DNA of 7,704 bases from an uncultured Faecalibacterium sp. (GTDB lineage Bacteria; Bacillota; Clostridia; Oscillospirales; Ruminococcaceae): contig CAKTCK010000067.1 of NCBI GenBank assembly GCA_934539245.1, forward strand, positions 1-7,704. Reading direction: 5' to 3'. Each line of letters opens with the position of its first letter. The stretch's first letter is position 1. Under the pieces are notes generated by a model. That model was not told where the DNA came from. It saw nothing but the letters and a program-made list of their open reading frames with translations, and did no database searches. A program made the position numbers and the translations under genes. Below are positions 1 through 5,250 of this stretch, piece after piece.

Positions 1-11
1 TCGTTTGGCAT
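1..11 (-). CDS. 5' end of an unidentified gene running off the left edge
   Basis: Only the first codons are present: ATG CCA AAC and two further bases on the minus strand, giving Met-Pro-Asn. The call rests on the ribosome binding site: read on the minus strand, AAGGAG (positions 18-23) lies 6 nt before the ATG, which is ideal spacing. It also rests on an intergenic upstream region with a promoter candidate and inverted repeats. Nothing can be said about the product. Confidence 0.6.
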
Positions 12-39
12 ACGTTGCTCCTTATTTTTTGTGATAGGT

Positions 40-70
40 GGACATCCTGATTTTACAACAATGGGTGTCC
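40..70 (-). repeat. Inverted repeat in the untranslated leader of the left-edge gene
   Basis: GGACATCC (40-47) and GGGTGTCC (63-70) form an 8-bp inverted repeat with one non-complementary position and a 15-nt loop. It sits between the promoter candidate and the start codon at 11, so it could be an mRNA structure or an operator. No T-run follows on the minus strand close enough to make it a terminator. Pairing is fully wobble-compatible only as plus-strand RNA; as minus-strand RNA it carries one C/A mismatch. Confidence 0.35.
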
Positions 71-100
71 TATAAATTGGATGAAAGGGTGCTTTTCCTG

Positions 101-113
101 AAGAATGATTCTT
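101..113. promoter_or_regulatory. Perfect 13-bp palindrome with AAT-N-ATT core, possible FUR-family operator
   Basis: AAGAAT-G-ATTCTT is a perfect palindrome around one central base. The AATNATT core is common to operators of the FUR superfamily (Fur, PerR, Zur), although the outer bases match none of the classical boxes well. The predicted transcription start from the TACAAT box at 120-125 falls at about 113, so the palindrome would cover the start site, a normal place for a repressor. The regulator identity is inference. Confidence 0.35.
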
Positions 114-119
114 GCATCT

Positions 120-125
120 ATTGTA
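120..125 (-). promoter_or_regulatory. Extended -10 box for the left-edge gene
   Basis: On the minus strand the sequence reads TGG-TACAAT, an extended -10 element (TGn directly before a 5/6 match to TATAAT). The region 17 nt upstream (143-148, TGGTGT) is a poor -35, which extended -10 promoters tolerate. Transcription would begin near 113 and leave a leader of about 100 nt before the ATG at 11. Confidence 0.45.
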
Positions 126-157
126 CCACGATAAAGGTAGAAACACCATATTCCGGC

Positions 158-190
158 AAAAGAAAATGCCCGCCTGAAAACCAGACGGGC
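158..190 (-). terminator. Rho-independent terminator of the methyltransferase gene
   Basis: On the minus strand GCCCGTCTG (190-182) pairs with CAGGCGGGC (176-168) through 9 bp including one G-U wobble, with a 5-nt loop, followed by ATTTTCTTTT (167-158). It lies about 50 nt beyond the stop codon of the rlmD-like gene. As plus-strand RNA the same stem has a mismatch and no T-run, so the direction is clear. Confidence 0.8.
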
Positions 191-240
191 GGGTGACGGA
201 TAATGGGTTTTGCGGCTTCCTTAATGACCGCCAATTGTGC

Positions 241-1629
241 TTATAAGCTGGCAGCACCGGTGCCCTTGGAAAGTGTGATTACACATTCCACATGCTTCGT
301 CCTCGGGAACAGATCCACCGGCTGCACCTTCTCTGCATGATATCCGTTCTTCTCCATCCATGCGGCGTCTCGGGCTGCGGTGGCGGGGTTGCAGCTGACA
401 TACACCACCCGGCGGGATGCCATGCGCACCACGGCGGAAAGGGTGGCTTCATCGCAGCCCTTGCGGGGCGGGTCCAGCATCACGATGTCCGGGTGCAGGC
501 CCTCAGCGGCCAGCTGGGTGGCAGCCTGTCCGGCATCGGCGCAGAAAAAGCGGCTCTTGGCGGCTACGGCTTCGCCCATGCGGGCAGCGTTAGCCTTGGC
601 GCTCTCGATGGCCTCTGGCACGATCTCCACGCCGATCAGTTCCCGGCATTGATCGGCCATGGAAAGGCCGATGGTGCCCATGCCACAGTAGAGATCCAGC
701 AGCGCGTCGTCCGGGGTCAGCTGCGCGTACTGCGCAGCAACGCCGTACAGCCGCTCGGCGGCAAGCGTGTTGACCTGATAGAAGGATAGTGGCCCCAGGC
801 GCACCGGCACGCCGCAAAGAGTGTCCTCAATGTAGCCCGGGCCGTACAGGATATGGTTCTCGCTGCCTAGAATGACGTTGGTGTTTTTAGCGTTGACGTT
901 GAGCAAAATGGTGTTGATGGTCGGGAACTGCTCCCGCAGTGCGGTGCAAAGCTGCTCTGCGTGGGGCAGCTTTGCACGGGTGCATACCAGACACACCATG
1001 ATCTGCCCGCTGTGTGCGCCGCGCCGCAGGAAGATGTGCCGTACCAGCCCCTTGCCGCTCTGCTCGTCGTAGGGGCGGATGCCCTGCTGCGCAAAAAAGG
1101 CGCACAGCGCATTGCCGATCTCATTCAGCACGCCGGGCTGCAGCTTGCAGTCCGGGCAGGGGACGATGCGGTGGGTGCGCCCGGCGTAGAAGCCGATGCA
1201 GGGTACGCCGTTCTTGTCCACGCCCACAGGAAACTGCACCTTGTTGCGATAGCGGTCTACCTCCGGGGAGGGTAGGATGTCCAGCACCGGAACCTCCAGC
1301 CCGCCGATGCGGCGAAAGGCGTCCAGTACGCTTTCCTGTTTGGCGCGCAGCTCTGCGGCGTAGTCCAGATGCCGCAGGCTGCACCCGCCGCAGGGGCCTG
1401 CCACCGGGCAGTCCACCGGAATGCGGTCCGGCGAGGGGGTGAGCAGCTCGTCCAGAATGCCAAAGGCATACCGGCCGCAGTCCTTTACGATGCGCACCCG
1501 GGCTTCGTCCCCCGGGGCAGTGCCGGGCACAAATACGGCCTCGCCATCGGCACTGTGGGCAACGCCGCTGCCGTCGCTGGAAAGGCGCTCGATGCGCAGG
1601 GTCAGGATCTGATTTTTCTGTAAAGGCAT
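241..1629 (-). CDS. rlmD: 23S rRNA (uracil-C5)-methyltransferase, RlmD/RlmCD type (TrmA family, COG2265)
   Basis: Transfers a methyl group from S-adenosylmethionine to C5 of uracil in 23S rRNA (U1939 in E. coli RlmD; Gram-positive RlmCD enzymes also modify U747). The 462-aa protein has the full family layout. An N-terminal TRAM RNA-binding domain spans about residues 5-62. A [4Fe-4S] cysteine set follows: C74, C80 and C83 in CPVAGPCGGC, plus C158 (C161 is the alternative) in PCPDC. The SAM-binding loop is LLDLYCGMGTIGL (310-322), DPPRKG is at 386-391, and the nucleophile loop VSCNPAT has catalytic C413. The C-terminus ends with the usual DLFPRTKHVE. Length is normal and no catalytic residue is missing. 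The ATG at 1627-1629 follows AAGGAG (1635-1640) by 5 nt. The gene starts 27 nt after the AraC-type regulator stop with no terminator visible between them, so the two are probably cotranscribed. The sequence does not decide between RlmD and RlmCD specificity. Confidence 0.95.
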   Translation of the reverse strand: MPLQKNQILTLRIERLSSDGSGVAHSADGEAVFVPGTAPGDEARVRIVKDCGRYAFGILDELLTPSPDRIPVDCPVAGPCGGCSLRHLDYAAELRAKQESVLDAFRRIGGLEVPVLDILPSPEVDRYRNKVQFPVGVDKNGVPCIGFYAGRTHRIVPCPDCKLQPGVLNEIGNALCAFFAQQGIRPYDEQSGKGLVRHIFLRRGAHSGQIMVCLVCTRAKLPHAEQLCTALREQFPTINTILLNVNAKNTNVILGSENHILYGPGYIEDTLCGVPVRLGPLSFYQVNTLAAERLYGVAAQYAQLTPDDALLDLYCGMGTIGLSMADQCRELIGVEIVPEAIESAKANAARMGEAVAAKSRFFCADAGQAATQLAAEGLHPDIVMLDPPRKGCDEATLSAVVRMASRRVVYVSCNPATAARDAAWMEKNGYHAEKVQPVDLFPRTKHVECVITLSKGTGAASL

Positions 1630-1656
1630 GGTTTCTCCTTGTGTGATGGGCTCTGG

Positions 1657-2517
1657 TTACAGGTGAGCAGGGTCTGCCGGGTCGGCGTCCTGCTGGGCGG
1701 CAAAATACTTGCTGGGCGGCACGCCCTTGGCGCGCTTGAACACCCGCGAGAAGTAGAACTGGTCAAAGAAGCCTACCGATACCGCCACCTCTGCAATGGA
1801 AAGGCTGCCGGCACGCAGCAGCTTGCAGGCTTCGTTGATGCGGTACTCGGTCAGGTAGTCGATGGGGCTCTTGCCCACGTTCAGCATGAACACCCGGTAC
1901 AGGTGGCTGCGGGAAACCCCCACGCTCTTGGCCACATCGTCAATGGAGATGTCGTGGGAGTAGTTGAACTGGATGTACTTGATGGCGTTCAGCACATACT
2001 GGCTGGAGGAGGAGGCCGTGTGGGGCTTGCCTGCGCTGGTCTCCCGCATCAGAGCGGCGATAAACAGGTACAGATATCCCACCATGGCGGCTTCGTCCTG
2101 CGGCTGCAATCCGCGAGAGGAGTAGATATTGTTCAAGGCTGCCCGCATCCCCTCAGGGTCGTTGGTGTGGTGCACGGGGGCGTCGTCCGTAAAGGGCAGC
2201 TGCGCGGCAAGCTTGTGGGCACAGGCACCGTTGAAGCCCACCCAGCTGTACTCCCACGGCTGCTGCTCGTCGGCGGTATAGCGGATCAGCTGGCTAGGGC
2301 GAGCGAAGAACAAATCGCCCTCGCTCACCTCCCAAGTGCGGCCGCCCACCTCAAAGATACCCTTGCCGGATACCACCAGATGGATCAGGTAGTGGTCGCG
2401 GATGCCGGGACCCCATGTCTGACCCGGAGCGCAGCGCTCCAGGCCGCAGTTGAAGATGGACAATTCAATGTTGTTGGTGTAATTCTGCTTAAAGGATTGC
2501 TTATAAACGTCTGGCAT
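1657..2517 (-). CDS. AraC-family transcriptional regulator with N-terminal cupin sensor (MsmR-like)
   Basis: A 286-aa DNA-binding regulator of the sugar-responsive AraC/MsmR type. The N-terminal half (about 20-95) looks like the AraC cupin arm: LIHLVVSGKGIFEVGG (44-59) and EGDLFFARPSQLIRY (66-80) are the usual beta-strand and effector-pocket segments. The C-terminal half has two helix-turn-helix units, about 189-222 (ISIDDVAKSVGVSRSHLYRVF) and about 239-271. The family signature is clear in AVSVGFFDQFYFSRVFKRA (245-263) followed by KGVPPSKY. No membrane segment is present, so it is cytoplasmic. The ATG (2515-2517) follows GGAGGT (2527-2532) by 9 nt. It is divergent from the galactokinase gene across a 200-bp region with two promoters, which by common arrangement points to galK, and possibly itself, as target. 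The ligand is unknown; galactose or an alpha-galactoside is a guess from context. Confidence 0.92.
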   Translation of the reverse strand: MPDVYKQSFKQNYTNNIELSIFNCGLERCAPGQTWGPGIRDHYLIHLVVSGKGIFEVGGRTWEVSEGDLFFARPSQLIRYTADEQQPWEYSWVGFNGACAHKLAAQLPFTDDAPVHHTNDPEGMRAALNNIYSSRGLQPQDEAAMVGYLYLFIAALMRETSAGKPHTASSSSQYVLNAIKYIQFNYSHDISIDDVAKSVGVSRSHLYRVFMLNVGKSPIDYLTEYRINEACKLLRAGSLSIAEVAVSVGFFDQFYFSRVFKRAKGVPPSKYFAAQQDADPADPAHL

Positions 2518-2553
2518 GGCAGCTTTACCTCCGTCCTGTCACATTCTGCACCC

Positions 2554-2583
2554 AGTATACCATAGAACGCCCTGCAAATTCAA
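2554..2583 (-). promoter_or_regulatory. Promoter of the AraC-type regulator (and probably rlmD)
   Basis: Read on the minus strand: TTGAAT (2583-2578), an 18-nt spacer, then TATACT (2559-2554) preceded by TGG, which adds an extended -10. Transcription would start near 2547, about 30 nt before the start codon and just upstream of the ribosome binding site. The downstream rlmD-like gene, 27 nt beyond the regulator, is likely read from this promoter too. Confidence 0.65.
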
Positions 2584-2643
2584 CAAAAGTACATCTTATT
2601 CTTTGCAACTGACGCCGAAATTTGGATTTTTGGGTCAAATAAA

Positions 2644-2672
2644 TTGAAAAAAAGCCCGAAATGCATTACAAT
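2644..2672 (+). promoter_or_regulatory. Promoter of galK
   Basis: TTGAAA (2644-2649), exactly 17 nt, then TACAAT (2667-2672): a near-consensus housekeeping promoter. Transcription should start near 2680, inside the reading frame that would open at ATG 2661, so this promoter rules out that longer start. The 60 bp between it and the divergent regulator promoter (2584-2643) is the natural place for an operator. The only repetition seen there is a weak direct repeat, TTTGG (2621-2625) and TTTTGGG (2628-2634), too short to call. Confidence 0.75.
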
Positions 2673-2703
2673 AGGCAAAAAGAGCAGAATCGTTCATTCT
2701 GGA

Positions 2704-2717
2704 GGGGAGGAGCTGTC
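2704..2717 (+). promoter_or_regulatory. Ribosome binding site that sets the galK start
   Basis: A purine-rich run, GGAGGGGAGGAG (2701-2712), contains overlapping Shine-Dalgarno cores; GGAGG (2706-2710) is 7 nt and AGGAG (2708-2712) 5 nt from the ATG at 2718. No comparable site precedes the in-frame ATG at 2661, which also overlaps the promoter. The protein therefore starts at MATSAQL. Confidence 0.85.
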
Positions 2718-4010
2718 ATGGCCACCAGTGCACAACTCAGAAAACAGATCCTGCAGGGCAGCTGGGACGCCGCACTTGCTGCACTTTATGGGGCAGACCC
2801 GGCGGTGCTGCAGCGGCAGCGCGGGCGCTATGCGGCTGCGCTGGAGCAGTTCGAGCTGTATTTCGGCCCCGGACGGCAGGTGCAGGTGTACTCTGCACCC
2901 GGGCGTGCAGAGCTGGGCGGCAACCACACGGATCATCAGGGCGGCTACGGCCTTGCGGCGGCGGTCACGCTGGATCTTGTGGCGGTGGCGGCCCGCAATA
3001 TGGATGGCTATGTGCGGGTCAAGTCCCGGGGGTTCAATAAGCTGGATGTCATTGATCTTGCCACCGCAGAGCCGCAGGCAGGGGAGAGCACCCACTCGGC
3101 CAGTCTGATCCGCGGCATTGCCGAGGGCTTCCGCGCGGTGGGCAAGCAGATCGGCGGTTTTGACGCCTATACCGCCAGCGATGTGCTGCGCGGCTCCGGG
3201 CTGTCCAGCTCGGCGGCGTTTGAGATGGGCATGGCGTCCATCTGGAACGAGGAATACAGCACCGGGCTGACCCCGGCGGAGCTGGCTGGTATCTGCCAGT
3301 ATGCCGAAAATACCTATTTCGGCAAGCCCAGCGGCCTGCTGGATCAGCTGACCAGCGCGGTGGGCGGCATTATCTTTGCGGATTTTGCCGATCCGCGCAC
3401 CCCAAAGATCGAAAAGCTCCACGCGGACGGTCTGCTGCCGGAGGGGATGTTCCTCTGCGTCACCGATACCCGGGGCAGTCACAGTGAGCTGACCGGCGAG
3501 TTTGCAGCCATCCGGCAGGAGATGGAGCAGGTGGCAGCTTGTTTTGGCAAGCCGCTGCTGGGTCAGGTGGAGGAAAGTGCGTTCTGGGCGGCACTGCCTG
3601 CCCTGCGCAACCGCTGCGGAGACCGTGCGGTGCTGCGGGCAATCCATTATTTTGAGGAGAACGCCCGCACGCTGGCGCAGCGGGATGCACTTTATGCAAA
3701 GCAGTTCCCGGTGTTTGCGGGGCTTGTAAAGCAGAGCGGACAGGCTTCCTTTGCGCTGTGCCAGAATGTGTACTGCACAGCGGATGTGCGGCATCAGGGG
3801 CTGTCGGTGGCGCTTGCTCTGAGCCAGAGCATTCTGGAAGGCACCGAGGGCGCATGGCGGATGCAGGGCGGCGGCTTTGCAGGCACCATCCAAGCCTATG
3901 TGCCCGGGCGGCTGCTCGGGCGGTACCATACAGCTATTGAGCGGGTGTTCGGGCAGGGCAGCTGCTATGTGCTGCGCCTGCGGGAGCAGGGTGCAGTCCG
4001 GGTGATCTAA
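2718..4010 (+). CDS. galK: Galactokinase-family GHMP kinase
   Basis: Expected to phosphorylate galactose to galactose-1-phosphate with ATP, the first step of the Leloir pathway, in the cytoplasm. The 430-aa protein has the three GHMP kinase motifs: PGRAELGGNHTDHQGG (61-76), the ATP-binding loop RGSGLSSSAAFE (158-169), and MQGGGFAGTIQAY (382-394). The catalytic pair is present, R63 and D209 (in GLLDQLTSA). The sugar-binding signature is altered: classical enzymes read GEHTDY, here it is GNHTDH, so the Glu that contacts the galactose 6-OH is Asn69 and Tyr is His73. The N-terminus is also longer than in E. coli GalK (about 60 residues before the signature instead of 25-30). Such GGNHTDH variants are, to my recollection, usual in clostridial proteins annotated as galactokinase, so the call stands, but the substrate could be a related sugar. 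No galT or galE is adjacent. It has its own promoter and terminator and faces the AraC-type regulator, its probable controller. Confidence 0.85.
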   Translation: MATSAQLRKQILQGSWDAALAALYGADPAVLQRQRGRYAAALEQFELYFGPGRQVQVYSAPGRAELGGNHTDHQGGYGLAAAVTLDLVAVAARNMDGYVRVKSRGFNKLDVIDLATAEPQAGESTHSASLIRGIAEGFRAVGKQIGGFDAYTASDVLRGSGLSSSAAFEMGMASIWNEEYSTGLTPAELAGICQYAENTYFGKPSGLLDQLTSAVGGIIFADFADPRTPKIEKLHADGLLPEGMFLCVTDTRGSHSELTGEFAAIRQEMEQVAACFGKPLLGQVEESAFWAALPALRNRCGDRAVLRAIHYFEENARTLAQRDALYAKQFPVFAGLVKQSGQASFALCQNVYCTADVRHQGLSVALALSQSILEGTEGAWRMQGGGFAGTIQAYVPGRLLGRYHTAIERVFGQGSCYVLRLREQGAVRVI

Positions 4011-4015
4011 ACAAA

Positions 4016-4063
4016 ACAAAAAGCCGTGCATGACCGGAATGCTCCGGGCTGCACGGCTTTTTT
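4016..4063. terminator. Bidirectional terminator between galK and the small-peptide operon
   Basis: AGCCGTGCA (4022-4030) pairs perfectly with TGCACGGCT (4050-4058), and the loop holds a second CCGG/CCGG pairing. A T-run (4058-4063) follows on the plus strand and an A-run (4016-4022 region) precedes it, so the minus strand also ends in TTTTTGTTTTG. It lies 11 nt beyond the galK stop and 10 nt beyond the stop of the convergent small gene at 4069, and so serves both. Confidence 0.9.
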
Positions 4064-4068
4064 ATGGC

Positions 4069-4434
4069 TTACTGCTGCTGAGAAAAGGGCTGGGGGAGGG
4101 AGTTTGTAACAGGACGATCTGTTCTCTGCTGTTGGATACTGTCCAGATACTGGACGGTAGCGGTGGCGGTCTCGTTGGTTATACCAATCAAATGGGTGAG
4201 CTGCTGATACAACTTGATCCCGGTCTGTACGCCTACCTTGATCATACGGAAAAGCAGCATGGGAACAAAGGTAAAGGAGAACGAGAGCAGCCCACCTTCC
4301 CAGAAGAAATCACCGAAGTGCAGATTGTCAAAAAAGCTGCCGACAGCATCGCCAAATTCGCTGCCGCCAAAGGCAGTGCGCTGCTCTTCGGGAGAAAGCG
4401 CTGCATAGGAAGAAGGCAGCTGAAGCTTTTTCAT
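4069..4434 (-). CDS. Small protein with double-glycine-type leader (second gene of peptide pair)
   Basis: A 121-aa protein I do not recognise by name. Residues 1-24 resemble a double-glycine leader: LQLP, then Y10, LSPEE (13-17) and GG (23-24). Counting back from GG, L-12, S-11 and E-8 fit the LSxxELxxIxGG consensus of bacteriocin precursors, but positions -7 (Gln) and -4 (Ala) do not. Cleavage after G24 would leave 97 residues: GDAVG (28-32), an aromatic Gly/Phe-rich stretch (33-56), one hydrophobic segment about 49-65, and a polar Gln/Thr-rich tail. There is no Sec signal peptide. The ATG at 4432-4434 follows AAAGGAG (4446-4452) by 11 nt. A GTG four codons upstream overlaps that site and cannot be the start. 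It lies 34 nt after the partner gene and ends at the shared terminator. Role as an exported peptide is inference; an unrelated small membrane-associated protein remains possible. Confidence 0.75.
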   Translation of the reverse strand: MKKLQLPSSYAALSPEEQRTAFGGSEFGDAVGSFFDNLHFGDFFWEGGLLSFSFTFVPMLLFRMIKVGVQTGIKLYQQLTHLIGITNETATATVQYLDSIQQQRTDRPVTNSLPQPFSQQQ

Positions 4435-4468
4435 AAAGAGGAACACTCCTTTCCGGGTCGATGAAAAA

Positions 4469-4939
4469 TCAGCACAGAGCTACCAGCGTAGGCAGACAAT
4501 TCTGCTGCTCGACGGCCTCCTGCTCTGCCTTTTTGTTGGCCTGAATTTCGTTGATCGTATTCTTAAAGGCGTCCACAATATTCTTGATGGAGAGATAGAT
4601 GCTGCGTGCCTGACAATAGGCATAATAACCGCCCAGACCGACCATTCCAATCGTGGCAACCTTGCTCCAGGGGTTCAGCTTGCCCCAGTAGTGCCCCACG
4701 GCATCGCCGACGCTTAAACCATCGTTCAGGGCATTCTGCATACCGGAGAAGGCGCTTTGGAACGCATAACGCCCCATCATGCCCAACAGATTTACGGCGA
4801 CGTTCACGCCAAAGGCCATGACCTGCTCTTGGGTAATGTTAATGGAAAGGGCACCGCCCTCAGTGTAGGTCATCTCCTCGGCAGAGAGCACAGAGTAGCC
4901 GGCAGGCAGCTGCAGAGGGCGCTGATATGTATGATCCAT
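4469..4939 (-). CDS. Small protein with double-glycine-type leader (first gene of peptide pair)
   Basis: A 156-aa protein without a named match. Residues 1-29 form a good double-glycine leader candidate: LQLP (9-12), Y15, LSAEEM (18-23), GG (28-29). L-12, S-11, E-8 and M-7 all fit the LSxxELxxIxGG consensus; -4 is Thr instead of Ile/Val. Cleavage after G29 would release 127 residues with hydrophobic, Gly-containing segments at about 40-55 and 94-108, GDAVG (78-82), an amphipathic stretch (113-130), a charged Lys/Glu/Gln tail, and cysteines at 109, 148 and 156 (the last residue). The start is ATG 4937-4939, 9 nt after AAAGGAG (4949-4955). A longer in-frame opening to 5026 would run through the promoter (4998-5026) and is rejected. 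It heads a two-gene operon. Export and processing by a C39-peptidase ABC transporter would be expected from the leader type; no such gene is in the window. It is larger than typical class II bacteriocins. Confidence 0.8.
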   Translation of the reverse strand: MDHTYQRPLQLPAGYSVLSAEEMTYTEGGALSINITQEQVMAFGVNVAVNLLGMMGRYAFQSAFSGMQNALNDGLSVGDAVGHYWGKLNPWSKVATIGMVGLGGYYAYCQARSIYLSIKNIVDAFKNTINEIQANKKAEQEAVEQQNCLPTLVALC

Positions 4940-4997
4940 GATGGAAAACTCCTTTCGCACACAGAACTCCCCAAGGGGTAGTTCATCTAGTAACTGA

Positions 4998-5026
4998 ATT
5001 GTAGCATATCTGCACAAAAATGACAA
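4998..5026 (-). promoter_or_regulatory. Strong promoter of the small-peptide operon
   Basis: On the minus strand: TTGTCA (5026-5021), exactly 17 nt, then TACAAT (5003-4998) preceded by TGC, an extended -10. Transcription should start near 4991, giving a leader of about 50 nt before the ATG at 4939. Both hexamers match the consensus in 5 of 6 positions, the best promoter in the window. Confidence 0.8.
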
Positions 5027-5052
5027 GAGAGCGAGGGTTTAAAAATCATGAT

Positions 5053-5073
5053 ACATTTGTGAACATATTGTGA
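5053..5073. repeat. Adjacent direct repeats upstream of the peptide-operon promoter
   Basis: ACATTTGTGA (5053-5062) is followed directly by ACATATTGTGA (5063-5073), two copies of ACAT(A)TTGTGA roughly one helical turn apart. A third partial element in the opposite orientation, TCACGA, is at 5081-5086. The repeats lie about 27 bp upstream of the -35 box, where an activator would bind. A regulatory role is inference. Confidence 0.4.
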
Positions 5074-5188
5074 CGGAAGATCACGAAAATGACCTGAATA
5101 CGCTGTAAACACAAAAAATACTTGCTTTTGTATGGCGAAAAAATGTTGTAGCAAAAACGGTCTGTATTCCTTAAAAATGTGTACAACA

Positions 5189-5250
5189 AAGGCATCTGCC
5201 TGTACCCGCTGTGCTGCGCAGAACGCAGCAGAGGATAAAGCAGATGCCTT
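5189..5250 (-). terminator. Long two-tier hairpin after malQ, probable terminator
   Basis: The arms AAGGCATCTGC (5189-5199) and GCAGATGCCTT (5240-5250) pair over 11 perfect bp. Inside them TGCTGCG (5212-5218) and CGCAGCA (5224-5230) form a second 7-bp stem with a 5-nt loop. On the minus strand the outer stem is followed by TTTGTTGT, a moderate T-rich tail, 40 nt past the malQ stop. The 350-nt gap between malQ and the peptide operon (4940-5289) is accounted for by this hairpin, the direct repeats and the promoter; the AT-rich part at 5090-5188 shows nothing further I can support. Confidence 0.65.

Noticed and set aside
1639..2565. Long plus-strand open frame opposite the AraC-type regulator (308 codons)
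   Set aside because: The minus strand encodes an intact, clearly recognisable regulator. The plus-strand translation is His/Gly/Val-rich without any domain, as expected from a G+C-rich antisense frame.
2661..2717. Longer galactokinase start giving 19 extra N-terminal residues
   Set aside because: The upstream ATG overlaps the promoter (2644-2672), lies before the predicted transcription start near 2680 and lacks a ribosome binding site; the ATG at 2718 has a strong one.
2694..4031. Minus-strand open frame opposite galK (445 codons)
   Set aside because: Antisense shadow of a well-conserved GHMP kinase; the translation shows no recognisable motif and the frame starts within the divergent promoter region.
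4030..4464. Plus-strand open frame of about 144 codons opposite the distal small-peptide gene
   Set aside because: It begins inside the bidirectional terminator, has no ribosome binding site, and the opposite strand has a supported gene with its own signals.
4940..5026. In-frame N-terminal extension of the proximal small-peptide gene
   Set aside because: It runs through the -10 and -35 boxes of its own promoter, and the ATG at 4937-4939 has a well-placed AAAGGAG and begins just before the leader motif.
5100..5150. A second possible minus-strand promoter (TTGCTA, 16 nt, TACAAA)
   Set aside because: Weak hexamers in an AT-rich stretch, while a much better promoter sits closer to the gene at 4998-5026.
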